Assembly: GCA_963756525.1 (NCBI GenBank)
Contig: CAVWNR010000001.1
Coordinates: forward strand, 1,116,001-1,180,000
DNA length: 64,000 nucleotides
Direction: 5' to 3'
From: CAVWNR01 sp963756525
GTDB lineage: Bacteria; Actinomycetota; Actinomycetes; Mycobacteriales; Jatrophihabitantaceae
Shown one piece after another: positions 43,861 to 53,083 of this stretch. Positions within the stretch are counted from its first letter, which is position 1; every line of letters begins with the position of its first letter. The notes beneath the pieces are model-generated. The model had not been told where the DNA came from. It saw only the letters and a list, made by a program, of their open reading frames with translations, and made no database searches. A program made the position numbers and the translations under genes.

Positions 43861-44433
43861 ATGACCAGCAGCACCAAGCAATACAGTGCGGCGGCGACCC
43901 TGCCGCGTGCCGCAGTGCAGAGGTCCACTGACATCTGGACGCAGGGCGTGCGGATGCTCAGCGACCAGAATCATTTGTTGCCTCGGCTCCCGCAGCTTGA
44001 TCTGGGCGACGCGGTGGAACGCTACTTCCAGTTCGTCCAGCGGGTGGTCGACGTCAACCACGACCTCGCCGCCACGTGGGCGCAGGCAACAAGCTCACTC
44101 TTCGCGGTAGCGCGGGAGCAGGCAGAGGCGACGGGCAAGGTCGTCCGCGAGCAGAGCCAGGCTGTCGGTGACCTCGTCCGTGAGCAGGCCGACACGGCTG
44201 AGCAGGCGGCTCGTGCGCAGGCCGACGCGATCGAAGAGGCCGAGAAGGAGCAGGCGCGGCAGACCCGCAAGCTCGAGCGTGAGCAGGCCAAGCAGGAGCA
44301 CGAGCAGGCCCGCGAGCGTTACGAAGGCCTCACCAAGGCCGAGCTCAGCGATCTGTTGGCCGAGCGGCAGTTGCCCAAGACCGGCAACGTCGACGACCTC
44401 ATCGAGCGGCTGGTCGAGGCGGACACCAAGTAA
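43861..44433 (+). CDS. Hendecad coiled-coil protein with C-terminal SAP domain
   Basis: A 190-residue protein. The N-terminal 80 residues resemble a phasin-like helical region (FQFVQRVVDVNHDLAATWA). From residue 85 there are six consecutive 11-residue units, each starting REQ, RAQ or KEQ (positions 85, 96, 107, 118, 129, 140), a hendecad pattern of an extended coiled coil. Residues about 155-188 (LTKAELSDLLAERQLPKTGN...LIERLVEAD) form a SAP domain, usually DNA-binding. ATG 43861 is seven bases after GGAGGAG. A granule-to-nucleoid linker would be consistent, but this is inference. Confidence 0.72.
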   Translation: MTSSTKQYSAAATLPRAAVQRSTDIWTQGVRMLSDQNHLLPRLPQLDLGDAVERYFQFVQRVVDVNHDLAATWAQATSSLFAVAREQAEATGKVVREQSQAVGDLVREQADTAEQAARAQADAIEEAEKEQARQTRKLEREQAKQEHEQARERYEGLTKAELSDLLAERQLPKTGNVDDLIERLVEADTK

Positions 44434-44460
44434 GGCATCTGCCCCAAGTACCTACCGCGG

Positions 44461-44498
44461 ACGCCGGGGTCGGCAGCATCCACTGCCGGCCCCGGCGT
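44461..44498. terminator. Bidirectional hairpin terminator
   Basis: Stem of 16 bp, ACGCCGGGGTCGGCAG/CTGCCGGCCCCGGCGT, with one T-G pair and a 6-base loop, followed by TTTCG on the plus strand. It lies between the convergent SAP gene (stop 44433) and aldo/keto reductase (stop 44507) and can end both transcripts. Confidence 0.85.
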
Positions 44499-44506
44499 TT
44501 CGCTGT

Positions 44507-45322
44507 TCAGCCTGAGCGCAAAGGTGGCCGACCAGGCAGTGCGCTGAGTGCATCGAGCGCGGCCACTTCACGGTCGCTGAGAATGAAGCTGAACAGGTCG
44601 TAGTTCTTCTCGATGCGTTGCCGGGTCACCGACTTCGGAATGACGGTGATCTTGTGCTCGAGATGCCAGCGGAGAACGACCTGGGCGGGTGTCACACCGT
44701 GCGTCGTCGCGACTTCCTGCAGGGTGCGGTCTTCCAAATTGGTGACGTTTAGCGGGCTGTATCCCTCGACCGCGATCGATCGCTGTTCGTGCTGACGCAG
44801 CCGTGCCGGGTCGTGCAGGCTGGGCCCCCACTTGATCTGATTCACCGCGGGCGCCTCCCCCGTCGCGCCGATCAGCTCGTCCAGCTGCGCGGTGCTGTAG
44901 TTGCTGACGCCGATCGCCCTGGCTAACCCCTGATCGCGCAGCTCGCGGAATCGCTGCCAGGTGTCCGGCCGGGCTCGCCCGCTCGGTGGCCAGTGGACGA
45001 GCCAGAGGTCGACGTAGTCGGTGCCGAGCTTGTCGAGACTCTCCCGCAGCGTCTGCTCCTCCCGGCCGGCTTTCTCTGGCGGCATCTTGGTGGTGATGAA
45101 TACCTCGTCGCGGGAGATCCTGCTGTCGGCAAAGGCCCTGCCCACTTCTCGTTCGTTGCCGTAGCCGGTTGCCGTGTCGATGTGCCGATAGCCGACCTGC
45201 AGCGCGTAGCTGACCGCGTCGTAGCACTGCTGGCCTTCGGCTTGCCAGGTGCCCAGGCCGAGCATCGGCATGGCCACACCACCGTTGAGGGTGATCCGTG
45301 GGCCGCCGGTCGGGTCGGTCAT
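44507..45322 (-). CDS. Aldo/keto reductase
   Basis: A 271-residue NADPH-dependent (beta/alpha)8 reductase. The catalytic tetrad is complete: Asp 49 and Tyr 54 (HIDTATGYGNE), Lys 79 (ITTKMPPEK) and His 110 (WLVHWPP); the NADPH site includes VIPKSVTRQRI. It would reduce aldehydes or ketoses. ATG 45322 follows GGAG. It lies 64 bp after the permease gene of the arabinoside operon, so it could belong to it and act on a sugar, for example reducing L-arabinose to arabinitol; this is inference. Confidence 0.88.
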   Translation of the reverse strand: MTDPTGGPRITLNGGVAMPMLGLGTWQAEGQQCYDAVSYALQVGYRHIDTATGYGNEREVGRAFADSRISRDEVFITTKMPPEKAGREEQTLRESLDKLGTDYVDLWLVHWPPSGRARPDTWQRFRELRDQGLARAIGVSNYSTAQLDELIGATGEAPAVNQIKWGPSLHDPARLRQHEQRSIAVEGYSPLNVTNLEDRTLQEVATTHGVTPAQVVLRWHLEHKITVIPKSVTRQRIEKNYDLFSFILSDREVAALDALSALPGRPPLRSG

Positions 45323-45386
45323 GAGCATCTCCACTGTCGATCAGTGCCAGTCGCAAGGTAGCGCGGCGCCCGTCGGTCCCTGCAGG

Positions 45387-46289
45387 TCATCCCTTGATCC
45401 CGCCGGCTGTCATGCCCTCGACGTAGTAGCGCTGCAGCGCGACGAAGAGGACGACGCACGGGATCATCGCGATCACGGCGCCGGCGGCGAGGAAGCCGTA
45501 GTTGACCTGGCCGTAGGCTCCCAGCTCCAGGTTCACCAGCGACACCGGGAGGGTGTAGAGGTTCTGGCTGGTGAGGAAGGTCAGTGCTCCGAGGAACTCC
45601 GTCCACGCGGCGAGAAACGCGTACAACGCGGTCGTCGCCATGCCGGGCACCACGAGCGGCTGCAATACGTGCCAGAAGGTGCTGTAAGTGCCGGCTCCGT
45701 CGACCCGGGCCGCCTCTTCCAGCGCCCCGGGTATCGAGGCGAATGACGTGCGCATGACGAATACGCCGAAGGGCAAGTTGACGGTCGAGTAGAACAGGAG
45801 CAGGCCGAGCAGACTGTCGGTCAGCCTCATCGCGTTCAGTTCGAGGAACAGGGGCGTAAGGATCGCCTGAAACGGAATCATGAGGGAAATGAGGATCACG
45901 CCGAAGGCGAGGCCGGAGCCGCGGAAGCGGAAACGGCCGAGGCCGTAGCCGGCCGCGGTCGCGAGGGCCGTCGTCAGGATGGCGGTGCTGCCCGCGACTA
46001 TCAGGCTGTTCCCGACCGCGCGGAGGATGTGTCCCTCGCTGGTGAGGCCCTGAAAGTTCTCCCCGCTCAGCTTCGAAAGCGACGACGAGCCAGGGGGCGC
46101 GGTGATAACTGCGCTCGGTTGGAAGGCCCGGATCACCGCCCACAGCAGCGGAACGATGAAGACCACCACGGACAAGATGGCGGCGGCGAGGTACAGGATC
46201 AGCTTGATATTGGCCTTCTCCTCGCGCCCACCAGCGGCCGACGGTTGTCGCCTACTGGGAGTGGCGGAGCGCTCCAAGGTGGTCGCCAT
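45387..46289 (-). CDS. Sugar ABC transporter permease (MalG type), arabinoside cluster
   Basis: A 300-residue permease with six hydrophobic segments and EAA loop (LEEAARVDGAGTYSTFWHVL). The final YVEGMTAGGIKG is the usual C-terminus of this family. It follows its partner permease on the minus strand by 52 bp and belongs with the binding protein and GH127 enzyme. No ATPase is present. Confidence 0.92.
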   Translation of the reverse strand: MATTLERSATPSRRQPSAAGGREEKANIKLILYLAAAILSVVVFIVPLLWAVIRAFQPSAVITAPPGSSSLSKLSGENFQGLTSEGHILRAVGNSLIVAGSTAILTTALATAAGYGLGRFRFRGSGLAFGVILISLMIPFQAILTPLFLELNAMRLTDSLLGLLLFYSTVNLPFGVFVMRTSFASIPGALEEAARVDGAGTYSTFWHVLQPLVVPGMATTALYAFLAAWTEFLGALTFLTSQNLYTLPVSLVNLELGAYGQVNYGFLAAGAVIAMIPCVVLFVALQRYYVEGMTAGGIKG

Positions 46290-46341
46290 GCTTGGCTCTC
46301 CTGTCTGTCCGGTGGTCTCGAGCGCCCGACCCGGTTTGGCA

Positions 46342-47310
46342 TCAGTCTCGCTCGCGCAGCAGCCAGAACTGGCCGGCGCTGATTAGCGCAATAACGATGA
46401 CCAGGACGATCGATGCTGCCGTTGCCGCGCCGACCTGCAATTGCACGAAGGCGCGCTGGTAGATGTAGAGCACGATCGGCGTCGTCGCCCGTCCGGGACC
46501 GCCCTGGGTGAGGATGTAAAACTGGCTGAATGCCAGGAAGGAACCGATCACGGACAGAATCAGGCTCATGCCGATGGGGCGGCGCAGCAGTGGGATCGTG
46601 ACGTGGTACTCCCGTCTCCACCAACCGGCGCCGTCTATCTCGGCGGACTCGTAAAGCTCTCGCGGGATGTTCTGCATTCCGGAAATCAACAGCACCATGG
46701 TCAACCCGGATACGGCCCAGATCACCAGCACGCAGATGAGGCCGGTGGCAAGCCGTCCATTCACCAGCCAGGCGGTCTGGCCGTCGGTGATGTGCAGTGC
46801 CTTGAGAACGAAGTTCACTGCTCCGCTGCCGGGCTGTGCTTCGAGCACGACGAAGAAGCTCAGCGTGCTCAGCCCGATCACGTAGGGCAGGAAGAAGATG
46901 GTGCGCAGCGCCGTGGATCCCCGTCGGTTAGCCCTTACCACGACCGCCATGAAGTAGCCCACGACGAGGATGGGTAGCGTGACGATTGCCGTGTAAGTGA
47001 GCGTGTACAGGACTGAGTACCAGAACGCTCCGTCGCGCAGGACGTTCGCGTAGTTGTCCAGGCCGATGAACTTGTACGAGCCGATCAGCGGCCAGTTGGT
47101 CAGCGAAATGTAGACGGCGAAGACGAGCGGGGCCAGCACGAAGACGCCGACGAAGACAATGGCAGGCACAACCAGGGCCAGCCCGGCAACCGGTGGATTG
47201 ACCAGTGATTTGGGGCCGAGCAGGTTGCGCCGCCGGCTGACCGGCGCCCTCACTTGGCTAGCCGCGCCGTCGCGCGCTGGTAGCCGCGAACCGGTATCGG
47301 AGATCGTCAT
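46342..47310 (-). CDS. Sugar ABC transporter permease (MalF type), arabinoside cluster
   Basis: A 322-residue permease from ATG 47310, which has GGGGAGA four to ten bases upstream; the frame to 47523 overlaps the binding-protein gene and is not used. It has a basic N-terminus, about six membrane segments and EAA-loop residues ELYESAEIDGAGWWRREYHV. Works with the following permease. Confidence 0.92.
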   Translation of the reverse strand: MTISDTGSRLPARDGAASQVRAPVSRRRNLLGPKSLVNPPVAGLALVVPAIVFVGVFVLAPLVFAVYISLTNWPLIGSYKFIGLDNYANVLRDGAFWYSVLYTLTYTAIVTLPILVVGYFMAVVVRANRRGSTALRTIFFLPYVIGLSTLSFFVVLEAQPGSGAVNFVLKALHITDGQTAWLVNGRLATGLICVLVIWAVSGLTMVLLISGMQNIPRELYESAEIDGAGWWRREYHVTIPLLRRPIGMSLILSVIGSFLAFSQFYILTQGGPGRATTPIVLYIYQRAFVQLQVGAATAASIVLVIVIALISAGQFWLLRERD

Positions 47311-47365
47311 GTTTTCTCCCCGCATCGTCGTGCCCAGCGATGTGCTCGGATGTGCAGCCGGCGTC

Positions 47366-48679
47366 TCACAACTGCGCCTGCTGAAGGATTTGGTCAGAAC
47401 TCTTCTGTCCCGCCCGCAGCGCGCCGTCCACGTCCCCGCTGAAAACCGCCTTGCGGAACATCGCAATGAAGGGGCTGTCCGGCTGGTTGTACAAGAGGTT
47501 GTAGCCCAAAGTGAGCGGTGCATAGCCGCGGTTCAGGTGCTCCAGCGTCACCTGATCCAACGGATATTGCTTCTTGAAGGCGGACGTGGCCGCATCACTG
47601 CGGACGGGGGTGTATCCGCCCTCGGGCAGCAGCTGCTGCTGCGGAATATCGAGGGCGAACTTGGCGAACTCCCAGGCGCCGGACGCGTTGCGCGCACCCC
47701 GCGGGATGCACAGGTTGTCACCCCCGTCGAAGAAGCTGGTGCCTCCATCGGGACCGCACAGCATCGCCACTCCGGTCCGTCGGCGCACCGCGGGGTCAGC
47801 CGGCATAACCGCCGCGGCGTAGTTGCCGGGAAAGAAGCCGATCTTCCCGGCGCGAAAGTCGCTGCCCCAGGCCGTGGCCGCGTCGGCGTAGTTCGCCGGC
47901 GGGAGCAGCTTCTCCTGCCACAGCGTCCGGTAGAACTCCAGCGTCCGTCGCAGCGGCTCGTTGCCCTCGATATGGCCGCGCTGCGAGCCGACGGGGCCGC
48001 TGATGTTGCGAGCGCCGGTCGCCCAGATGTGGGGCTGGACGACGAAGCCGAGCACTCCCGGCGAGTCCCCAGCGATCGACCACCCGTAAACGTCGGGTCC
48101 GAGGGCGTGGACGCGACGTGCCGCGTCGAGCAATCCATCGAAATTCTTCACCGCCGTGGTCGGGTCCACGCCGGCCCGGTCGAGGAGGTCCGTGTTGTAC
48201 CAGAGCACGGAGTTGTCGGCGAGATAGGGCACGCCGTAGTAGCGACCGTTGCGGGTGGCCAGATTCAAGTGGCCTGGGCTCAAGTGCTGCTTGAACGGCA
48301 GTGCGTTCACCAACGCCGTCAGATCGGTGAAGACGCCGCGGAAGATGAACAGCATCGAGTTGATGTCGTCGATGTCGACGATGTCGGGCACGCTCCCGCT
48401 GCGGATCGCGGTCGCCAGCTTCGTTGTGTACTGGCCGTCCGGCACAGGGGTCAGATCGATCCGCAGCCGATGCTGGGTGGCGTGGAAGCGGTCGACGACC
48501 ACCTGCACACCGGAGGCCGTCGCGCCGCGGGCCCACATCGTGACGGTGCCGCTGGCGTCCTCACCGAATCCCGGCTTGCTCACGTTGGGCTCCGGCAGGA
48601 TGCCCGTGCTGCAGGCGGGCAGGGCGGCGGCCAGTCCTGCAAGAGCGGAGATCTGGAGGAAGTTACGTCGGGTCAGCAT
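47366..48679 (-). CDS. Sugar-binding lipoprotein of ABC transporter, arabinoside cluster
   Basis: A 437-residue solute-binding protein. The signal combines a twin-arginine motif (TRRNFLQ, residues 3-9) with a lipobox LPAC (Cys 23), so it probably uses Tat export before lipidation. Mature residues VTMWARGATASGVQ, NSVLWYNTDLLDRAG and GKIGFFPGNYAAAV match family 1. ATG 48679 with GGAGGGG upstream is preferred to 48694. It lies 30 bp after the GH127 gene; the ligand is probably an arabinose-containing oligosaccharide. Confidence 0.92.
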   Translation of the reverse strand: MLTRRNFLQISALAGLAAALPACSTGILPEPNVSKPGFGEDASGTVTMWARGATASGVQVVVDRFHATQHRLRIDLTPVPDGQYTTKLATAIRSGSVPDIVDIDDINSMLFIFRGVFTDLTALVNALPFKQHLSPGHLNLATRNGRYYGVPYLADNSVLWYNTDLLDRAGVDPTTAVKNFDGLLDAARRVHALGPDVYGWSIAGDSPGVLGFVVQPHIWATGARNISGPVGSQRGHIEGNEPLRRTLEFYRTLWQEKLLPPANYADAATAWGSDFRAGKIGFFPGNYAAAVMPADPAVRRRTGVAMLCGPDGGTSFFDGGDNLCIPRGARNASGAWEFAKFALDIPQQQLLPEGGYTPVRSDAATSAFKKQYPLDQVTLEHLNRGYAPLTLGYNLLYNQPDSPFIAMFRKAVFSGDVDGALRAGQKSSDQILQQAQL

Positions 48680-48709
48680 TACTCGCCCCTCCACGGGGGG
48701 TCATCTGGG

Positions 48710-50665
48710 TTAGGTCCGGGGCAGCCACACCCGCATCGGTCCAATGCCGCGGTTGGCCCAGGCGAAGTACGGGATCGCGGTGACCTGGACATCCCGCGCC
48801 TCTCTAGCGATCGCCCGGCCTGCCGGCCGATAGGGCCCGGTGCGCGGGTCGTGCGTTCGCGCCCGGCCGCGAGCCGTGATGACGGTGACACCGCCCAGCA
48901 GGTCCGGATCATGCTTGGCGCCCGTGGCGCCGGTAGGGTCCACGGAAAGGTCATCCACGACAACGCCCTCCGCCTGATCCGGCTGTTCCACCGCGAATAC
49001 GAGGGGTCCGCGTTCGATGGCGACGCAGCCGCGGACGTCGTCGATGCGCTCGTCGGCCTCGACGAATCGCACGGTCATCGGCAGCGACAGTTCAACGACG
49101 TCTCCGGCCCGCCAGGAGCGCCGCACCGACGCGTACGAACCGGCGGAGGTCGGCCTCTGCTCACCGTTCACGCGCAGGCTCGCCCCCTCCGCCCAGGCCG
49201 GGATGCGCATCGACAGGGTCCAGGCAGCAGCGGGCGCCTGCTCGATGCGGACCCGGACGAGGCCGGACCATGGATAGTCGGTCTCGACCGAGATCCGCGA
49301 ATCCCCGTCGGCGAGGGTGACGCTGCTGGGGGCGTACTGGTGCAGCTGCAGCCCGTCGGCGTCTGTCGTGGCCAGGTAGCCGGGCAGGCTCGCCAGCGTA
49401 CGCATGATGTTCGGTGGGCAGCAGGCAACGGTGAACCAGGGGCGCCGGCCGTGCGCGGGGCTGCGGCTCTCGTCGGGGTGCGCTTCGACGCGCAGCTGTA
49501 GCGGGTTGACGTAGAAGAACTCCGTGCCGGCCAGTGAGACGCCGCTCGCAAACCCGTTGAAGAGTTTTCGCTCGATCGCGTCCGCGTACACCGCATCACC
49601 GGTGGCCAGGAGCATCCGCCATGCCCAGTAGATCCCGCCGATCGCTGCGCAGGTCTCTGCGTACGCCCGATCCGCCGGCAACTCGTACGGGTCGCCGAAC
49701 GCCTCCCGATCCCAGCGCGATCCAAGACCGCCGGTGAGGTAGGTCTTCGTCGCCTGCATCGCCGCGTACTGCCGCTGCAGGACCCGTAAGAGCTCCGCGT
49801 CGCCCAATTCGATCGCGACGTCGGCGGCCCCCGCACCCAGGTAGACCGCGCGGACGGCGTGGCCCTCAACCGTCGTCTGCTCGCGCACTGGTATCCGGTC
49901 GGAGAAGTACGTCGGCTCCACGCCGTAGCGGCCCAGAAGGCCATGGCCCCGGGCGTCGACGAAGTACCGAGCGAGCTCCAAGTAGTCGCGGTTGCCGGTC
50001 TCCCGATACAGCTCGACCAAACCCATCTCCACCTCGGGATGGCCGTCCACGTCGTGCCGACGACCCTCGCCGAACGTCCGGACAAGGTGGTCGGCCAAGC
50101 GGATGGCGACGTCGAGCAGACCGCGCTCGCCCGTGCATCGCAGCTGCGCGACCGCCGCCTGAAACAAGTGGCCAGCGCAGTAGTGCTCGTGACTCCAAGG
50201 CAGGTCCCGGTACCGCTCACCTTCGTCGCGAAGCTGCACTACGGAGTCCAAGTACCCGTCTGGCTGCTGTGCCTCGGCGACGATCGCGGTAACTTCCAAC
50301 TGCGCCTTGAGCAGCTCAGGCGCCGGTCGGCGGGCGTACTCCCAGGCGGCCGCCTCGAGCCACTTGTACACGTCGGAGTCCATGAAGACCGGCCCGCGGA
50401 CCGTTCCGGCCATCGTCCCGGCGGCGATCCGCAGGTTGTCCAGGTTCCCGGCGGCCTCCAGGCGTTCGCGCCCCCGCGGCACGGCCACCTCCCCATTGAC
50501 CCGTCGGCGCGCCGCCCACGGTCCGCCGGTGATCGAGACCGCCCCGAGCGGCACCGGCCGCAGCCGGCATACCGCGCCCTCTGTCGGAGCGACAGGACCC
50601 GCCGGAACGAACCCATACGCGTACGCGTCCGCGGTGCGCTTCTGCGGAGACGTTGCTGAGGCCAC
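48710..50665 (-). CDS. GH127 beta-L-arabinofuranosidase
   Basis: A 651-residue glycoside hydrolase, by family a retaining enzyme that releases L-arabinose from beta-1,2-linked arabinofuranosides. The zinc/thiolate active site is complete: Glu 337 and Cys 339 in YAETCAAIG, Cys 415 and Cys 416 in VACCPPNIM, numbering almost identical to HypBA1 of Bifidobacterium (338, 340, 417, 418). That agreement supports GTG 50665, which follows GGGAGGGG, over the open frame to 50845. No signal peptide, so it acts in the cytoplasm on imported oligosaccharides. First gene of the cluster, divergent from a LacI regulator. Confidence 0.92.
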   Translation of the reverse strand: MASATSPQKRTADAYAYGFVPAGPVAPTEGAVCRLRPVPLGAVSITGGPWAARRRVNGEVAVPRGRERLEAAGNLDNLRIAAGTMAGTVRGPVFMDSDVYKWLEAAAWEYARRPAPELLKAQLEVTAIVAEAQQPDGYLDSVVQLRDEGERYRDLPWSHEHYCAGHLFQAAVAQLRCTGERGLLDVAIRLADHLVRTFGEGRRHDVDGHPEVEMGLVELYRETGNRDYLELARYFVDARGHGLLGRYGVEPTYFSDRIPVREQTTVEGHAVRAVYLGAGAADVAIELGDAELLRVLQRQYAAMQATKTYLTGGLGSRWDREAFGDPYELPADRAYAETCAAIGGIYWAWRMLLATGDAVYADAIERKLFNGFASGVSLAGTEFFYVNPLQLRVEAHPDESRSPAHGRRPWFTVACCPPNIMRTLASLPGYLATTDADGLQLHQYAPSSVTLADGDSRISVETDYPWSGLVRVRIEQAPAAAWTLSMRIPAWAEGASLRVNGEQRPTSAGSYASVRRSWRAGDVVELSLPMTVRFVEADERIDDVRGCVAIERGPLVFAVEQPDQAEGVVVDDLSVDPTGATGAKHDPDLLGGVTVITARGRARTHDPRTGPYRPAGRAIAREARDVQVTAIPYFAWANRGIGPMRVWLPRT

Positions 50666-50847
50666 GACCCCTCCCAGCGGCACAGGCGAGCGAGCGACGA
50701 GCCCGGTACCTCGACCCGCGGCGGTGCAGCAGCACTCTGTTAGGCTGGCTGAAACCGTTTGCCCGCTTGCCGAAATGTTAATCGTCCCCTTGTCCTGCGG
50801 CAATAGCTGCTGTATCACTTGTGGAAGAAAGTGACTGAATTTCATTC

Positions 50848-50859
50848 GGAAACTTTTCC
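50848..50859. promoter_or_regulatory. Candidate LacI-type operator
   Basis: GGAAACTTTTCC, 5-bp inverted arms around CT, 26 bp before the LacI gene. A second loosely related box AAACCGTTT lies at 50752-50760 nearer the GH127 gene. Either could be bound by the adjacent regulator; neither is as strong as the palindrome at 63936. Confidence 0.4.
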
Positions 50860-50884
50860 AGAACTCTTGCTGCGGAGGCCTCCG

Positions 50885-51946
50885 GTGGCAGACACGGCAC
50901 GCCGAGCCCGCGAGAACGGAGCAACACCCTCGCCGGCTCCCACGTTGGCGGAAGTCGCCCGCCTAGCCGGAGTGTCGATCGGCACCGCGTCGAAAGCCCT
51001 CAACGGCCGGGGGCAGCTGCGCCCGCAGACCCGTCAGCGCATCCATGAGACGGCCACCGCTCTGGGTTTCCAGCCGAATCCCTATGCGCGAGGCCTGGTG
51101 CAGGGCCGCACCTACACGGTTGGTCTTGTCACCGACGACGGCTTCGGCCGCTTCAGCATCCCGGTCATGCTCGGCGCGGAGGACGCCCTGGGAGCCGGGC
51201 AGATGCTGGTGTTCTTCTGCGACACCCGTGATGATCCGATCCGCGAGCGGCATTTCGTGTCCTTGCTCATTGGTCGGCGCGTCGACGGCATCATCGTCAC
51301 CGGTCGGGGCACCGACATCCGGCCGCCTCTCAAGGTTCCCGCGCACGTCCCCGTGGTCTACGCGATGATCCGCTCCGCCGACCCAGCCGACGCCTGCGTG
51401 ACCTACGACGATGAAGGCGGAGGACGACTGGCGGTCGAGCACCTCATCGCGGTCGGCAGACGCCGTATTGCGTACGTCACCGGTCCGCGCCACCACCACT
51501 CGGCGTCCGCTCGCCTTGCTGGCTGGCAGGCAGCACTCGCCGACGCTGGCCTCTCGCCAGTCCGGCCAGACCTCGCCTTCGGCGCATGGTCCGAGGAGTG
51601 GGGACGTCAGGCCGCAGTCGTCCTGGCCGCCGAGGTGCGCGACCTGGACGGCGTCTTCTGCGGCAGTGACCAGGTGGCTCGTGGCGTGATCACCGGACTG
51701 CGCGAGGCGGGCCGCCGGGTACCCGACGACGTCGCCGTCGTCGGCTTCGACAACTGGGACGTCATGGTCACCGGCCGCCGGCCAATGCTTACCTCGATCG
51801 ACCCCGACCTACCCACCGTCGGCCGCGTCGCCGCAGAACGCCTGCTCGCCGCGATCGATGGCGCACCCGCGCAGGGAATGCACTTGATCGTGCCGCGGCT
51901 CGTGGTGCGCGAATCGACCGGCTCCACCCCGGCGACTGCGTCATGA
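50885..51946 (+). CDS. LacI-family regulator of the GH127 arabinoside cluster
   Basis: A 353-residue repressor. The HTH is TLAEVARLAGVSIGTASKALNGRGQLRPQTRQRI with the usual hinge helix (PNPYARGLV), followed by a periplasmic-binding-like sensor domain (VGLVTDDGFGRFSIPVM, DGIIVTGRGTD, VVGFDNWD). GTG 50885 follows GGAGG. It is divergent from the GH127-ABC operon across 220 bp and probably represses it; the inducer would be arabinose or an arabinoside. Confidence 0.92.
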   Translation: MADTARRARENGATPSPAPTLAEVARLAGVSIGTASKALNGRGQLRPQTRQRIHETATALGFQPNPYARGLVQGRTYTVGLVTDDGFGRFSIPVMLGAEDALGAGQMLVFFCDTRDDPIRERHFVSLLIGRRVDGIIVTGRGTDIRPPLKVPAHVPVVYAMIRSADPADACVTYDDEGGGRLAVEHLIAVGRRRIAYVTGPRHHHSASARLAGWQAALADAGLSPVRPDLAFGAWSEEWGRQAAVVLAAEVRDLDGVFCGSDQVARGVITGLREAGRRVPDDVAVVGFDNWDVMVTGRRPMLTSIDPDLPTVGRVAAERLLAAIDGAPAQGMHLIVPRLVVRESTGSTPATAS

Positions 51947-52119
51947 GCCATGCCAGCACCATCGGATTGATCGGCGGCAACCGGGATCGGCGCCGAGTCC
52001 GCGCTCGACGAGGCGGTCGACGAGTCGCTGGGTGCCCGCCTGGCTGAGCTGCTTGAATAGCACGGTGCTGTCGGGTCGTCACCGACTCAGTCATAGTGCG
52101 GCTAACCCGGAGGCGCGTG

Positions 52120-53058
52120 ATGCGGGTGCTGATGATCGGCGCGACCGGTCACGTGGGGACGTATCTCGTGCCCGCCCTGGTCCGCGCCGGACACGACGTG
52201 GTGGCGATGAGCCGCGGCACTCGCGAGCCGTACCACCCCGACCCAGCTTGGACGGAGGTCGAGCGGGTCAGCGCTGACCGTGCGGCGCAGGAAGCCGACG
52301 GCACATTCGTCGACGCCGTGCTTGCGACGCGGCCGGACGCGGTGATCGACATGGTCTGCTTCGAGCCGTCGTCGGCGCAGACCCTGCTCGGCGGCCTAGC
52401 CGGGCGGGCGGGTCGGCTGCTCATGTGCGGGACGATCTGGGTGCACGGGCCGACCCGGCTCGCGCCGACCCGCGAGTCCGACCCGCGTGCCCCCTACGGC
52501 GAATACGGGATCAAGAAGGCAGAGATCGAACGACTCGTGTTGGCCGGAGACATCCCATCTGTCGTGCTGCATCCCGGCCACATCAGCGGAGCGGGCTGGC
52601 CGGTGATCAATCCGGTCGGCAACCTCGATCCGTCGGTGTGGCAGGCGGTCGCCCGCGGTGAACCGGTCGCGGTCCCCGGTGACGGCGTCGGCATGCTGCA
52701 CCACGTCCACGCGTATGACGTCGCGCAGGCGTTCGAGCTGGCCCTGACGAGCGAGGCTGCGGTGGGCCAGGCCTTGCATGTGGTGTCCGAGCAGGCGGTG
52801 TCCACCCGTGGGCTGGCCGAAGCGGCAGCGTCGTGGTTCGGGCGTGAGGCCGACCTGCGACCGATGTCGTGGGCGGAGTTCACCGCGCAGACCAGTCCGC
52901 AGCACGCCGCCGTCAGTCGGGATCACCTGCGGCGCAGTCACGTGATGAGCATCGAGAAAGCCCGCGCGCTGCTGGGCTATTCACCAGCGCACACCAGCTT
53001 CGCGGCTGTCCGTGAAGCACTTGACTGGCTCATCGATGACGGGCAGGTGCGCGTCTAA
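52120..53058 (+). CDS. NAD-dependent epimerase/dehydratase family protein
   Basis: A 312-residue extended short-chain dehydrogenase. The N-terminal motif is MIGATGHVGTYLVPAL (GxxGxxG); a catalytic-type YGEYGIKKAE (YxxxK) lies near residue 135, and the C-terminal part carries SHVMSIEKARALLGYSP as in sugar-nucleotide epimerases. It probably acts on a sugar or sugar nucleotide. ATG 52120 follows GGAGG by about six bases. It converges on the arabinose operon with 12 bp between stops. Confidence 0.85.
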   Translation: MRVLMIGATGHVGTYLVPALVRAGHDVVAMSRGTREPYHPDPAWTEVERVSADRAAQEADGTFVDAVLATRPDAVIDMVCFEPSSAQTLLGGLAGRAGRLLMCGTIWVHGPTRLAPTRESDPRAPYGEYGIKKAEIERLVLAGDIPSVVLHPGHISGAGWPVINPVGNLDPSVWQAVARGEPVAVPGDGVGMLHHVHAYDVAQAFELALTSEAAVGQALHVVSEQAVSTRGLAEAAASWFGREADLRPMSWAEFTAQTSPQHAAVSRDHLRRSHVMSIEKARALLGYSPAHTSFAAVREALDWLIDDGQVRV

Positions 53059-53066
53059 CTCCGTTC

Positions 53067-53083
53067 CGCGTCATTGTGACGCG
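53067..53083. terminator. Weak hairpin between convergent genes
   Basis: CGCGTCA-TTG-TGACGCG, a 7-bp stem overlapping the end of the dehydrogenase gene. It is the only candidate terminator for the long arabinose operon and the epimerase gene, and it is short, so the assignment is tentative. Confidence 0.4.

Noticed and set aside
47159..49501. 780-codon open frame on the plus strand
   Set aside because: It runs antisense to the binding-protein and GH127 genes, has skewed composition and no family pattern; high GC makes such shadow frames common.
51947..52066. Frame ending ESALDEAVDESLGARLAELLE after the LacI gene
   Set aside because: Only a helical tail of about 24 residues, with no start and no recognisable family; may be chance or a tiny remnant.
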